64,000 nt of DNA from Macrostomum hystrix (GCA_950097015.1 CATNEN010000001.1:17860501-17924500), one strand, 5' to 3'; positions 1 through 12,305 are shown, numbered from the stretch's first letter. Made by a program: numbers and translations. Notes: generated from the letters alone by a model not told the origin.

Positions 1-285
1 TTCGTCGGTAGCCGCATCGTCGACATGCTCCATCGAGCCAAGGACCGCCGAGGAGCCAGACCGCATCGACGCCTGTCAGTTTCAGGTCCAGGGTCATCTG
101 CCACGAGTTCGCCAGCCGTCGCCCCGCCAGCCGGCGGTAAAAGACCTGGCTCGCAGCTCAGTCATGCCTCGCAAAAAAGGCATTCTTTGCAGCCGCATCA
201 CAGTCGAGCAGCTCCAACTGAGCTGTTGGAGTGCTCCGATGAGGAGGCTGATTGCCTGATGAGCTACATGACTGAGGAGGACTAA
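1..285 (+). CDS. C-terminal end of an unknown protein (5' partial)
   Basis: The frame is open from base 1 (first codons F-V-G-S-R-I-V-D) and ends at a TAA at 283-285, so an internal ATG at 25 need not be the start. The 94 visible residues start with a basic stretch (KDRRGARPHRR), pass through a Ser/Pro/Ala-rich low-complexity segment, and end in an acidic tail (ECSDEEADCLMSYMTEED). The composition and GC content differ clearly from the AT-rich DNA that follows, which supports coding. No domain is recognised. It is either the last exon of a gene lying upstream or a long terminal exon. A 169-bp tandem repeat starts about 10 bp after the stop and would form its 3' UTR. Confidence 0.55.
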   Translation, partial: FVGSRIVDMLHRAKDRRGARPHRRLSVSGPGSSATSSPAVAPPAGGKRPGSQLSHASQKRHSLQPHHSRAAPTELLECSDEEADCLMSYMTEED

Positions 286-296
286 GTCCCAGGTCC

Positions 297-850
297 CTAC
301 CAGTTGCGGGACCTGGTTGATTTGTTATAAAAGATAAGTAGCGTTTGAATTTCATGTCTTTCATAGTCATATCTTATAATGGAACAAAAACACAGAAGCA
401 TCTTGTCTTTTGCATCAATTACATAATGAATAATTTTTTCCAGTTCTACCATTGTGCCGGGACGTCTACCGGTTGCGGGACCTGGTTGACTGGCCATAAA
501 AGATAAGTAGCGTTTGAATTTCATGTCTTTCATAGTCATATCTTATAATGGAACAAAAACACAGAAGCATCTTGTCTTTTGCATCAATTACATAATGAAT
601 AATTTTTTCCAGTTCTACCATTGTGCCGGGACGTCTACCGGTTGCGGGACCTGGTTGACTGGCCATAAAAGATAAGTAGCGTTTGAATTTCATGTCTTTC
701 ATAGTCATATCTTATAATGGAACAAAAACACAGAAGCATCTTGTCTTTTGCATCAATTACATAATGAATAATTTTTTCCAGTTCTACCATTGTGCCGGGA
801 CGTCTACCGGTTGCGGGACCTGGTTGACTGGCCATAAAAGATAAGTAGCG
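297..850. repeat. 169-bp tandem repeat, about 3.2 copies
   Basis: Three nearly identical 169-bp units plus a partial one follow the stop codon of the first gene. Each contains the phrase GTTGCGGGACCTGGTTGA and an AT-rich stretch with TATAAT and AATAAT. The minus-strand open frames here are copies of one repeat-derived peptide and are not genes. Confidence 0.9.
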
Positions 851-949
851 TTTGAATTTCATGTCTCCAATGTTTAATCTTATGCTCGATCTTGTATTTC
901 AACTCATTCTGAATCTCATGTTTGATCTTATGCTCAATCTCATATTTCC

Positions 950-1240
950 GCTTATTAAGAATCTTTGCTTCATCTCGTTTACAATCTCAAATCTTATGTA
1001 CCTCAATCCATATACATCTCATATCTCATATCTTTGCTTCATCTCGTTTACAATCTCAAATCTAATGTACCTCAATCCATATACATCTCATATCTCATAT
1101 CTTTGCTTCATCTCGTTTACAATCTCAAATCTAATGTACCTCAATCCATATACATCTCATATCTCATATCTTTGCTTCATCTCGTTTATAATCTCAAATC
1201 TAATGTACCTCAATCCATATACATCTGGATTCTATCTCAC
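950..1240. repeat. 69-bp tandem repeat, about 4 copies
   Basis: Units contain ATCTCGTTTACAATCTCAAA and a run of CATATC-like words. The period is divisible by three, so two frames appear open without coding meaning. A degenerate lead-in of related words starts near 865. Confidence 0.9.
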
Positions 1241-1384
1241 TCGATCTCTATTCTCTGCATTGATGTACATGTGTATGTAAACATGTAATTTTACAGTAAA
1301 CCTTGCACATACAACTAGTCGTGCATACTTTCCAATTTCTCCAGCAAACCAGTCAGCCGGTTACGCGACGACATGGTCGACTGG

Positions 1385-1525
1385 CGGAGGTGGCATGACA
1401 GGGACAACTGGCGCAGGTGGCATGACAGGGACAACTGGCGCAGGTGGCATGACAGGGACGACTGGCGGAGTTGGCACAACTAGGACGACTGACTGGCGCG
1501 CAGGTGGCTTGACAGGGACAAAATG
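1385..1525. repeat. 27-bp tandem repeat (GGCATGACAGGGACAACTGG)
   Basis: About four to five units alternating GGCATGACAGGGACAACTGG and a GCGCAGGT spacer. It lies just before the large CT-rich array. Confidence 0.85.
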
Positions 1526-1599
1526 TGGACTAATTTTCGTGCTTTGTATTTACTTAAAAACGTATACCGTACTGTCTTTGCATGATGACACTCTAAGTC

Positions 1600-4525
1600 T
1601 AAAACTCTCTCTCTCCACCATCTCTCTATATCTCACCATCTCTCTCCATCTCTCTAAATCTCTCCATCTCTCTCTATATCGCTCTATCTCTCTCTATATC
1701 TCTCCATCTCTCTCTAAATCTCACTATCTCTCTCCATCTCTCTCTAAATCTCTTCATCTCTCTCCACCTCTCTCTAAATCTCACCATCTCTCTAAATCTC
1801 TTCATCTCTCTCTAAATCTCTCCATCTCTCTCTAAATCTCTCCCTCTCTCTAAATCTATTCATCTCTCTCTAAATCTCTCCATCTCTCTCTAAATCTCTC
1901 CATCTCTCTAAATCTATTCATCTCTCTCTAAATCTCTCCCTCTCTCTAAATCTCTCCATCTCTCTAAATCTATTCATCTCTCTCTAAATCTCTCCATCTC
2001 TCTAAATCTATTCATCTCTCTCTAAATCTATTCATCTCTCTCTAAATCTCTCCATCTCTCTAAATCTCTCCCTCTCTCTAAATCTCTTCATCTCTCTCCA
2101 TCTCTCTCTAAATCTCACCATCTCTCTCCATCTCTCTAAATCTCTTCATCTCTCTCTAAATCTCTCCATCTCTCTCTAAATCTCTCTAAATCTCTCCATC
2201 TCTCTAAATCTATTCATCTCTCTCTAAATCTCTTCATCTCTCTCCACCTCTCTCTAAATCTCACTATCTCTCTCCATCTCTCTCTAAATCTCACCATCTC
2301 TCTCCATCTCTCTAAATCTCTTCATCTCTCTCTAAATCTCTCCATCTCTCTCTAAATCTCTCTAAATCTCTCCATCTCTCTAAATCTATTCATCTCTCTA
2401 AATCTCTCCCTCTCTCTAAATCTCTCCCTCTCTCTAAATCTCTCCATCTCTCTAAATCTCACCATCTCTCTCCATCTCTCTAAATCTCTCCCTCTCTCTC
2501 TAAATCTCTCCATCTCTCTCTAAATCTCTCCATCTCTCTAAATCTATTCATCTCTCTCTAAATCTCTTCATCTCTCTCCACCTCTCTCTAAATCTCACCA
2601 TCTCTCTCCATCTCTCTAAATCTCTTCATCTCTCTCTAAATCTCTCCATCTCTCTAAATCTATTCATCTCTCTCTAAATCTCTCCACCTCTCTCTAAATC
2701 TCACTATCTCTCTCCATCTCTCTCTAAATCTCACCATCTCTCTCCATCTCTCTAAATCTCTTCATCTCTCTCTAAATCTCTCCATCTCTCTAAATCTCTC
2801 TAAATCTCTCTAAATCTCTCCATCTCTCTAAATCTATTCATCTCTCTAAATCTCTCCCTCTCTCTAAATCTCTCCCTCTCTCTAAATCTCTCCATCTCTC
2901 TAAATCTCACCATCTCTCTCCATCTCTCTAAATCTCTCCCTCTCTCTCTAAATCTCTCCATCTCTCTCTAAATCTCTCCATCTCTCTAAATCTCTCCCTC
3001 TCTCTAAATCTCTTCATCTCTCTCTAAATCTCTCCACCTCTCTCTAAATCTCACCATCTCTCTCCATCTCTCTAAATCTCTCCATCTCTCTCTAAATCTC
3101 TCTAAATCTCTCCATCTCTCTAAATCTCTTCATCTCTCTCTAAATCTCTCCATCTCTCTCTAAATCTCTCTAAATCTCTCTAAATCTCTCCCTCTCTCTA
3201 AATCTCTTCATCTCTCTCTAAATCTCTCCATCTCTCTCTAAATCTCACCATCTCTCTCCATCTCTCTCCATCTCTCTAAATCTCTTCATCTCTCTCTAAA
3301 TCTCTCCATCTTTCTCTAAATCTCTCTAAATCTCTCCATCTCTCTAAATCTCTTCATCTCTCTCTAAATCTCTCCATCTCTCTCTAAATCTCTCTAAATC
3401 TCTCTAAATCTCTCCCTCTCTCTAAATCTCTTCATCTCTCTCTAAATCTCTCCATCTCTCTCTAAATCTCACCATCTCTCTCCATCTCTCTAAATCTCTC
3501 CATCTCTCTCTAAATCTCTCCATCTCTCTAAATCTATTCATCTCTCTCTAAATCTCTTTATCTCTCTCTAAATCTCTCCCTCTCTCTAAATCTCTTCATC
3601 TCTCTCTAAATCTCTTTATCTCTCTCTAAATCTCTCCCTCTCTCTAAATCTCTTCATCTCTCTCTAAATCTCTCCACATCTCTCTAAATCTCACCATCTC
3701 TCTAAATCTCACCATCTCTCTAAATCTCTCCACATCTCTCTAAATCTCTCCACATCTCTCTAAATCTCACCATCTCTCTAAATCTCTCCACATCTCTCTA
3801 AATCTCTCCACATCTCTCTAAATCTCACCATCTCTCTCCATCTCTCTAAATCTCTTTATCTCTCTCTAAATCTCTCCCTCTCTCTAAATCTCTTCATCTC
3901 TCTCTAAATCTCTCCCTCTCTCTAAATCTCTTTATCTCTCTCTAAATCTCTCCACATCTCTCTAAATCTCACCATCTCTCTAAGTCTCACCATCTCTCTA
4001 AATCTCTCCACATCTCTCTAAATCTCTCCACATCTCTCTAAATCTCACCATCTCTCTCCATCTCTCTAAATCTCTTTATCTCTCTCTAAATCTCTCCCTC
4101 TCTCTAAATCTCTTCATCTCTCTCTAAATCTCTCCACCTCTCTCTAAATCTCACTATCTCTCTCCATCTCTCTCTAAATCTCACCATCTCTCTCCATCTC
4201 TCTAAATCTCTTCATCTCTCTCTAAATCTCTCCATCTCTCTCTAAATCTCTCTAAATCTCTCCATCTCTCTAAATCTATTCATCTCTCTCTAAATCTCTC
4301 TCTCTCTCTAAATCTCTCCCTCTCTCTAAATCTCTCCATCTCTCTAAATCTCACCATCTCTCTCCATCTCTCTAAATCTCTCCATCTCTCTCTAAATCTC
4401 ACCTCTCTCTAAATCTCACCTCTCTCTATATCTCACCATCTCTCTCTATATCTCACCTCTTTCTATATCTCACCATATCTCTCTATATCTCTCCATCTCT
4501 CTCCATGTCTCTCTATATCTCATTG
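1600..4525. repeat. 2.9-kb pyrimidine-rich array (TCTCTCTAAATCTC words)
   Basis: A continuous mosaic of TCTCTCTAAATCTC, TCCATCTC, TTCATCTC and CACCATCTC words, with nearly all purines confined to short A runs on this strand. Larger blocks are repeated inside it, for example near 2220-2400 and 4130-4290. The array is bracketed by two copies of a roughly 60-bp sequence at about 1547-1607 and 4534-4594, so its borders look duplicated. Confidence 0.95.
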
Positions 4526-4533
4526 TATATCTT

Positions 4534-4930
4534 TGTATTTACTTAAAAACGTATACCGTACTGTCTTTGCATGATGACACTCTCAGTCTAAAACATTGCA
4601 ATATAAATGATGTCTGTAGTTCCGTTACTCTTCTTTTCAATCATGGCTTTTCCCTTTCTGAATGCGCTTTATAACATGTTTCATATGCATATTCAGCATA
4701 TTCAGGAATAATGCTGCTCTGTGCGACCGATTCGCTTTGAAATTGATAAAAAATCTGTACCTTTAGCTGCGTCAAAAGTATTCAATGAGACTAGAAGAGA
4801 CATATTCGTAAACCATTTATAGCGGTGACGAATAGAAAATTTACATGAGCATGTTCAATTTTATTTATTTAAAGTGATTGCCGCTTTATATATACGGCGT
4901 GCATACAACAAAATGAAACATACGTATGAA
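4534..4930. other. Single-copy AT-rich DNA, no gene seen
   Basis: It starts with the second copy of the 60-bp sequence that also precedes the CT array (shared word AAAAACGTATACCGTACTGT). Nothing else is recognisable. Confidence 0.6.
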
Positions 4931-4959
4931 AAGTACATGGTCAGGAGGGAGGGGGCAGC

Positions 4960-5070
4960 GTGGCGAGCGGAGCTGCTGGGGCAGGAGCGGAGCTGCTGGG
5001 CAGGAGCGGAGCTACTGGGCAGGAGCGGAGCTGCTGGGCAGGAGCGGAGCTGCTGGGGCAGGAGCGGAAC
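4960..5070. repeat. 20-bp tandem repeat (GGAGCGGAGCTGCTGGGCA)
   Basis: Five to six copies of a GC-rich unit, with one A variant (GAGCTACTGGG). Confidence 0.9.
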
Positions 5071-5254
5071 TAATGCGAAACTAAAAATTTAAATTGTTTT
5101 CTTTGATCTCTCTCTGACTTATCATGTCATTAATGGCATTAATAAAATTAATTAAAACTTTAAATAACTGACTTCCCTGTACACCTGGGAACATTCGTAA
5201 ATACAACTCAACTCGGATTCCTGGGAAATCTACTGCATCTAACTACCACACTTC

Positions 5255-5392
5255 CTCTCACCCTACTGCTCTCCCTCTCACTCTACTGATCTCCCTCTCA
5301 CTCTACTGATCTCCCTCTCACCCTACTGCTCTCACTCTCACCCTACTGCTCTCCCTCTCACCCTACTGCTCTCCCTCTCACCCTACTGCTCG
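5255..5392. repeat. 20-bp tandem repeat (CTACTGCTCTCCCTCTCACC)
   Basis: About seven units with GATCT/GCTCT variation. It ends directly in the 138-bp duplicated segment. Confidence 0.9.
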
Positions 5393-5718
5393 GTGTCCCA
5401 ATAGATTTGAGCACAGTTTATCGAGTGGGATTCAATTGAAAATCAATCTAGAAATGATTTCCTACACGACTGAGTTGGTTTCATGATTTCAAATGATTTC
5501 CACTCGAACTTATTAACCTGGAAAGTCACCTAGAAAATTTTATCTTGACTCTGACTATGTCAGCAGTATATGGCTGTCATCGGTGTCCCAATAGATTTGA
5601 GCACACTTTATCGAGTGGGATTCAATTGAAAATCAATCTAGAAATGATTTCCTACACGACTGAGTTGGTTTCATTATTTCAAATGATTTCCACTCGAACT
5701 TATTAACCTGGAAAGTCA
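5391..5718. repeat. 138-bp direct duplication
   Basis: Copies at about 5391-5529 and 5581-5718 are nearly identical, each starting CGGTGTCCCAATAGATTTGA and ending in GGAAAGTCA. The roughly 50-bp spacer is unrelated. The second copy ends about 17 bp from the splice donor of the minus-strand exon at 5736. Confidence 0.9.
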
Positions 5719-5735
5719 AAGCTTAAAAAAATCAC

Positions 5736-5978
5736 CTCCAGGATGGTCTCGTAGCCCGCAGCTGTCTGGTGTTGTAGCAGCCAGTCCAGGAGGCTCTTCA
5801 GCAAGGTGTGTAGCTGGGTGGCATTCAGCTCAGCATTCGGGCAGTGGCGCTGCAGGCAGGTCAGCTGCTCCAGTCGTCCTCGGTGCGCCAGGAACGGGGC
5901 CAGGCAGGCGATGTCGCATCTGGCCAGGAGTGCCACGATGGCCGGCGAGCCGAACAGCGCCACAGGATGAGCATTCAT
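5736..5978 (-). CDS. Putative coding exon, unknown protein (partial)
   Basis: On the minus strand an ATG at 5978 opens 81 codons ending in E, followed directly by a good donor (GAG|gtgatt, GT at 5735-5734). A possible acceptor (gtgcgtag) sits at 5986-5993, just before the ATG. The encoded stretch looks like real protein: it alternates Leu/Ala-rich helices (PAIVALLARCDIACLAPFLAHRG is the flavour) with several Cys and His, and third positions are G/C-rich unlike the flanks. It resembles an all-helical repeat protein, but no family is recognised. The following exon would lie below 5736 and is not found. It could also be a lone remnant of a gene broken by repeat expansion. Confidence 0.4.
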
Positions 5979-6349
5979 CGTGGTTCTACGCACCCAACAA
6001 TGTCGTGAGTGCAGCAGCAACGCGTCTAACACTAGCTAATACCACTATAGTCACTATATATCCCACAGTATATTGGAAAAATTTCGATCGATCATCACAG
6101 TGCGAAATGGGTCCCTAACTCAGGTGCGGGCAGTGGCATGGGGCTGCAGTCATCATGTAATGTAAGATAATACCCTGCATGAAACCCATTTCATAGAATG
6201 TTTGAACTGCATTCCGCTGCTGTCACAACTGCGCCATTAGGAACAAAATTATCATGACTGGTATATGTATTCAATCAGCCAACCGATCTCGCACCTAACA
6301 CTGCAACAATTGCTATCAGTAGTAATCAATTTAGAATTATAGCAAAGCG

Positions 6350-6705
6350 GGTCGCGGGCTCTTTTGCTGCATAAAAAAGCATTAAGGGTTGAGTCGGGCT
6401 CTTTTGCTGCATAAGAAAGCATTAAGGGTTGAGTCGGGCTCTTTTGCTGCATAAGAAAGCATTAAGGATTGAGTCGGGCTCTTTTGCTGCATAAGAAAGC
6501 ATTAAGGATTGAGTCGGGCTCTTTTGCTGCATAAGAAAGCATTAAGGGTTGAGTCGGGCTCTTTTGCTGCATAAGAAAGCATAGGGGACTCGGCTGGGCT
6601 CTTTTGCTGCATAAGAAAGCATAGGGGACTCAGCCGGGCTCTTTTGCTGCATAAGAAAGCATAGGGGACTCGGCTGGGCTCTTTTGCTGCATAAGAATCG
6701 CTACA
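6350..6705. repeat. 40-bp tandem repeat, about 9 copies
   Basis: Units share GGGCTCTTTTGCTGCATAAG. Two sub-types (AGCATTAAGG.TTGAGTC and AGCATAGGGGACTC) are arranged in blocks, a sign of local expansion. The minus-strand frames reading AAKEP-type peptides here are repeat artefacts. Confidence 0.92.
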
Positions 6706-8050
6706 TAAAAAACCATAGACTACACAGCCGGGTTGAATTGCCGCTATTGCAATTTCAATAGAGAGAGTGAGTGCGAGCGAGGAAAATATGTTCATGTGTT
6801 TCACATTTTTAAACTCTCCAAATATAAAGAATTGAATTTAAGTGAAAAAATAAATAAACGAATGGTTTTATAGGATAGCCGAATGATGTTGTTCACATGT
6901 CTAAGTAAATGGAATAATTCATTTACGTAGGAAGTTGCAATAACAAATATCAAAATCAAAATCAAAATCCAAAAATCAAAATACACAAAGAAAAGAAAAA
7001 AGAATCGAATTAAACTGATGCCAACATGCACTCGAAGCGCATTTGACCCTAAATAGCAGATTACTTAGAATACATTCTAGGCCTAATTAGTTTAATTCAA
7101 ACCAGTATAAACTAGTTTGTGTGACTGTAAGGCATGCTTATTTAAATTATTAATAATTAAATAACTTGAAATTCTTTTACGATAATCATACTATTTGCAA
7201 TCAATGACATAAAGCTGCATGTTGCAGTCGCGACCATATGCCTATTAATATTTACAGATAACGCTTCTTCTGACTTCAAATAATATATCATATGTTCCTT
7301 AAGATTGAGCTGTGGACTCACGTGTGGAAGCCTGCCGATATTGCCAATTTAAAAGAAAACAGCCAGCTAGTAAGAAAATCATTTGCCTTGCCTACTTACT
7401 AATGCAAATACATTTGCTGAGCCGCAGATATTTCGCATTCACTTACATCTGACTGACTTCGATTTGTCGCGGCTCTATGCTTCGCTTCTGTTAATATCCT
7501 AATGTTTATACTGCGAACTATCTTTGGGCTTCAGACCCACTTGGCCATAGACAAATCGCGATCGATTTAACAGGCTTGTTTACTAGACCCGCTTGGCCAT
7601 AAACTAAGCGTTGGAGGGCTAGTCGATTCTACGTTATTCTGTGGCTTCGCCAGTTCAGCATGCGGCAGCGGGTGGGGGTTTATCGACTGCTTTCACCCCA
7701 CCCCTCCCGTTTTTTAACCCCTCCTTCCTTTTCCTTTTAACTTTGACCCTCAACCCCCAGCCAGTTAACGGCGCCCTCAGAATTTCAGCCCCCATTCCTT
7801 CCTTCCCCCGTCCAGGACTTGTTTACTCCATTTCGCTTATCGATCGATTCCAATTCTTGCCTAGAGTGTGTGTGTGTGTAGTTTATGCTCGTTTAGGCTC
7901 TGCAGTGAAGACTTTATTTGTGATAAGAAAGAGAAGATAGATAAATAAGAAAATATATCAAGTCTATGCACTTTTTATTTACAAAAAATAAGAAAATGTA
8001 GATAGCATTAAAAATCAATAATCAAACAGTTGCTTCAAGACATTTTATAC
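6706..8050. other. Non-coding, AT-rich single-copy stretch
   Basis: No supported exon. It includes simple CAAAATC-type repeats near 6950-6990 and a short TG run near 7867. An open frame at 7641-7940 has Pro-rich, frame-inconsistent content and no splice or homology support. Confidence 0.5.
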
Positions 8051-8058
8051 AATTTGAA

Positions 8059-8228
8059 CAGGGGCGTAGCCAGGATTTTTTTGGGGGATATCGGTTTTGG
8101 TTCTATCCAGCGTATCCAGAAAAAAAAACAATTCATTTCTTTCGAAGAAACTGAATGCGAAAAAACTTGAGACATCAAATTTTGGGGGTATCGGCCGATA
8201 CACCGATACCCCTCTCGCTACGCCACTG
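8059..8228. mobile_element. hAT-like MITE with 8-bp target-site duplication
   Basis: The element starts CAGGGGCGTAGC and ends GCTACGCCACTG, which are imperfect terminal inverted repeats (one mismatch in 12). It is flanked on both sides by the exact 8-bp sequence AATTTGAA (8051-8058 and 8229-8236). An 8-bp duplication with CAGGGGCG-type ends is typical of the hAT superfamily. At 170 bp with no ORF it is non-autonomous. Internal GGGGGATATCGG / GGGGGTATCGGCCGATAC words give extra self-complementarity. Confidence 0.85.
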
Positions 8229-8236
8229 AATTTGAA

Positions 8237-9990
8237 TGATTTTTAACGCAATTACGTATCACTGAAGTATGTAAAAATTATATATTTAAAAGGAACCGAT
8301 AAGGTAGCTATTTGTTGAAAATTTAAAACTACACACTCCAGCGTGTTGGGCCCTCAAAGCTCCCAAATCCGACCGTTGTCGCTTCAGACACCCAAACCCA
8401 TAGGCCATAGAATACTGTTTCATCTTTCCCTTGTCTCATCTCCCCCGAGTGTTACCTCTCCCGTGTCTCATCTCTCCTTTGTCTCATCACTTCCGTGTCT
8501 CATCTCTCCTCTGTCTCAACTCTCCCCTATCTCTGATATATTTCTCTTATATTTCTAGTCAATGCGTCCCGCTGTCGTCTTTTAGGTTTTCTTTTTGGCC
8601 TGCTTGCTAATAAGTTTGCCGACCCCTGATTAATAGCATAATCCAATCAAAGATCTCCATTTAGGGCTTGCTATACTACTGTACCTACTGACTGTAGTTC
8701 TATAAACATAAAACTATAACACATGCTATTTATTGAATAAAAAAGCCCTCGTTGACTGTTGACTGAACTAAAAAAAGCTCAGTAGTAACAGTTCCCAGGA
8801 AAATTTTCGATTTTTGCCATTCGATTCATGCAAAAAAGCTACGGTACTGTAATTTATTTTCGAAGCAGCTTGATAATTAAGAAGATTGCGTTCAGATATT
8901 TTTAAATTGTTAAACAATATAATATACGAGTGTTTAAAAAGTTTTAGCTTTTTTAAGCCTTTTTCACGCTTTATTTCTATTTTACTATTAAACGGGCCTT
9001 TTAAGCGCAACATATTTATGTATCCTATAAATCACTAATAACCAGGATCACGGAATTCAACCCGGGAATTTGGCCAATCCCGGGATCAGGAAGAAAAGGA
9101 TTTTAAGCTCTGGAAGTTAAATTTTAAGAGGGAAGATCCTTACTTTTGTTCTTCTCAAGCTCAATTGAGAATCGTTGAGATGAGACTGGCCGGGCTCTGG
9201 GGTTCGAATTAGAAGCATTGATGTGCGTGTGAAGTGGCGAATTACTATTTACAACTATCTGAATAATATAATAGTAAGTTTCAAAGCTCTACTTTCCATG
9301 TGATGTACTCGTAGATGTAAAAAGTATTGAAAATAAATTCCATAATTCTATATATACTGTAAGACTCAACTTTTTACTTTTCAGATTCTAGAAGACAATG
9401 TCATTGTCAATTACTCAATCAGTCCTTGTATTTCAAATTAAAAAAGGGTAATGAGCACATGATCTTAAAGCAATGACAGCAGTAATGCAAATCTAAAATG
9501 AAGTGAAAACACAAAATTGTGACTTGTGATTTTGAATGTAAGGTGTCAGTCATGACTCGTGTGAACCATGGCCATGTGTTGTTATTGTGAATCCTGATTA
9601 AAAAACTCTACCGTTCAATGGATATTAATTGTTTGCTGTTATAATTATTTTCATTAATAAACTGAATTCTGAAAATTGAAAAGCCCATAGAAGTCGTCAC
9701 GACTCCGGCGCGAGTCACGAGTCCACGTTATAACACGACACGACACGACCCATTGCAGTAGTACGTAGACTTCTTAGTCGTCGACTTGTGGTAGTTTTAA
9801 CAAATAAAATTACAAATAAAAAACTATTTAAGGAGTTGGAACTCGGCATTGAAAAATCTGTCCGTTTTTGCACTTAATCTTTTTAAAAAGAAAAAATTGC
9901 TCCGGGATTTTGGACCCTAAATCCCGGGATTTCAAATCCCTAGCTCCACCTAATCAATAGATAATAGAACCTATACTCAATCTCTAATCT
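8237..9990. other. Non-coding stretch with a short CTC-rich repeat
   Basis: Near 8435-8530 lie a few copies of the CTCATCTCTCCCGTG family that recurs elsewhere in the window. The rest is AT-rich and shows no gene. Confidence 0.5.
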
Positions 9991-9994
9991 ATAT

Positions 9995-10372
9995 CTGCCT
10001 TCCCCTCTCCCATTTGTCTTCCCCTCTCCCATCTGTCTTCCCCTCTCCCATCTGTCTTCCCCTATCCCATTTGTATTCCCCCCTCCAATCTTTCTTCCCC
10101 TCTCCAATCTGTATTCCCCTCTCCAATCTTTCTTCCCCTGCCCTTCCGCCTTCCCCTCTCATATCTATCTTCCTCTCTCCATCTATCTTCCCCTCTCTAA
10201 TCTGTCTTCCCCTCTGCCATCTGTCTTCCCCTCTCTAATCTGTCTTCCCCTCTCCCATCTGTCTTCCCCCTCCAATCATTCTTCCCCTCTCCAACACTCT
10301 TTCCCTCTCCCACACTGTCTTCCCCACTATCACACTGTCTTCCTCTCTCCCATCCATTATTCCCCTCTCTCT
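9995..10372. repeat. 19-20-bp repeat (CTTCCCCTCTCCCATCTGT)
   Basis: About 18 diverged pyrimidine-rich units, ending at a CTCTACAG that could act as a splice acceptor. Confidence 0.9.
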
Positions 10373-10380
10373 GCTCTACA

Positions 10381-10640
10381 GAATCATGGACGTTGGTGGC
10401 AGCTTCGGAGGCTGTTCCGGCTAAGGTTCAGGAGAACAGGCCTACATGCAGCGGAACCGGCGGGTTGTGCTGGCTGCCCGGCTGGGTTTTATTGGCTTGG
10501 CGACCCGTAGGCCGTGGCCAGCGAGCTAGGAGGCAGTTTTTTAAATAGATTCGACACTATTTCTCTGAGCAAATGAGTCAAAGCCAATCAGAACAGTCTG
10601 CTGAGATCATCTGCTGAGATGCACTATTCATTCACACTGC
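10381..10640 (+). other. GC-rich single-copy island, possible exon
   Basis: It follows CTGCTCTACAG. All three frames stay open for a while, one of them to a TAA after only 13 codons (M-D-V-G-G-S-F-G-G-C-S-G). There is no recognisable protein and no matching downstream donor, so coding is unproven. Confidence 0.15.
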
Positions 10641-10644
10641 TGCT

Positions 10645-10970
10645 CTCCCTCTCCCGTGTCTCATCTCTCCCGTGTCTCATCTCTCCCGTGTTTCATCTCT
10701 CCCGTGTTTCATCTCTCCCGTGTCTCATCTCTCCCGTGTTTCATCTCTCCCGTGTCTCATCTCTCCCGTGTCTAATCTCTCCCGTGTCTCATCTCTCCCG
10801 TGTCTCATCTCTCCCGTGTCTCATCTCTCCCGTGTTTCATCTCTCCCGTGTTTCATCTCTCCCGTGTCTCATCTCTCCCGTGTCTCATCTCTCCCGTGTC
10901 TCATCTCTCCCGTGTTTCATCTCTCCCGTGTTTCATCTCATCCGTCTCACCTCTGCCGTCTCATCTCTAC
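10645..10970. repeat. 15-bp repeat (TCTCATCTCTCCCGTG words)
   Basis: About 21 units alternating CTCAT and TTCAT. Stop-free in several frames because the unit lacks stops and 15 is divisible by three. Confidence 0.93.
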
Positions 10971-11194
10971 CATGGTTATAGAATAATCAGATAAAAATAC
11001 TAAAAAGCTAAATCTAAAGCAGGTGACTCGGCTTCACAGGACTTTCACCTGAAGAGCAGAACTTTTGAGCCAATTTTTTTCCTTATCAGCGACCCAAAAA
11101 ACCAGACCTCATTGAAATGAAGTTACACAGTCTGCGTTGATATGCGTTTCGGTTGCTAGGTCTGGACATAGCTAGTAAGAGGGGCCACAGTCAA

Positions 11195-12305
11195 ATTGAT
11201 TTGTCTCAAACTGTATAAATTTAGTCTAACAGTTGAGCAGTCTGTCTAACAGTTGAGCAATTTGTCTAACATTTGAGCAATTTGTCTAACAGCTCGGCTA
11301 TAAAACTAACAGTTGAGCAGTCTGTCTAACAGTTGAGCAGTCTGTCTAACAGTTGAGCAATTTGTCTAACATTTGAGCAATTTGTCTAACATTTGAGCAA
11401 TATGTCTAACATTTGAGCAATTGGTCTAACAGTTGAGCAATTTGTCTAACAGCTCGGCTATAAAACTAACAGTTGAGCAGTCTGTCTAACAGTTGAGCAA
11501 TTTGTCTAACATTTGAGCAATTTGTCTAACAGCTCGGCTATAAAACTAACAGTTGAGCAATCTGTCTAACATTTGAGCAATCTGTCTAACAGTTAAGCAG
11601 TCTGTCTAACAGTTGAGCAGTCTGTCTAACAGTTGAGCAATCTGTCTAACAGTTGAGCAATCTGTCTAACAGTTGAGCAATCTGTCTAACATTTGAGCAA
11701 TCTGTCTAACATTTGAGCAATCTGTCTAACATTTGAGCAATCTGTCTAACATTTGAGCAATCTGTCTAACAGTTGAGCAATCTGTCTAACAGTTGAGCAA
11801 TCTGTCTAACAGTTGAGCAATCTGTCTAACATTTGAGCAATCTGTCTAACAGTTGAGCAATCTGTCTAACATTTGAGCAATCTGTCTAACATTTGAGCAA
11901 TCTGTCTAACAGTTAAGCAGTCTGTCTAACAGTTGAGCAATCTGTCTAACATTTGAGCAATCTGTCTAACAGTTGAGCAATCTGTCTAACAGTTGAGCAA
12001 TCTGTCTAACATTTGAGCAATCTGTCTAACAGTTAAGCAGTCTGTCTAACAGTTGAGCAATTTGTCTAACATTTGAGCAATTTGTCTAAAAGCTCGGCTA
12101 TAAAACTAACAGTTGAGCAGTCTGTCTAACAGTTGAGCAATTTGTCTAACATTTGAGCAATATGTCTAAAAGCTCGGCTATAAAACTAACAGTTGAGCAA
12201 TATGTCTAACATTTGAGCAATTGGTCTAACATTTGAGCAATTGGTCTAACAGTTGAGCAATTTGTCTAACAGCTCGGCTATAAAACTAACAGTTGAGCAA
12301 ACGGT
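11195..12305. repeat. 20-bp satellite with higher-order structure
   Basis: About 55 copies of TCTAACAGTTGAGCAATCTG variants (AGTTGAG / ATTTGAG / AGTTAAG; AATCTG / AATTTG / AGTCTG). An AGCTCGGCTATAAAACTAAC variant recurs at irregular intervals of some 100-180 bp in the outer parts but not the middle, giving a higher-order pattern. Confidence 0.93.

Noticed and set aside
9148-9216. tRNA-like segment with AGCTCAATTGAG and GGTTCGAATTA
   Set aside because: A-box and B-box words and a 6 of 7 outer stem are present, but the T-stem is missing.
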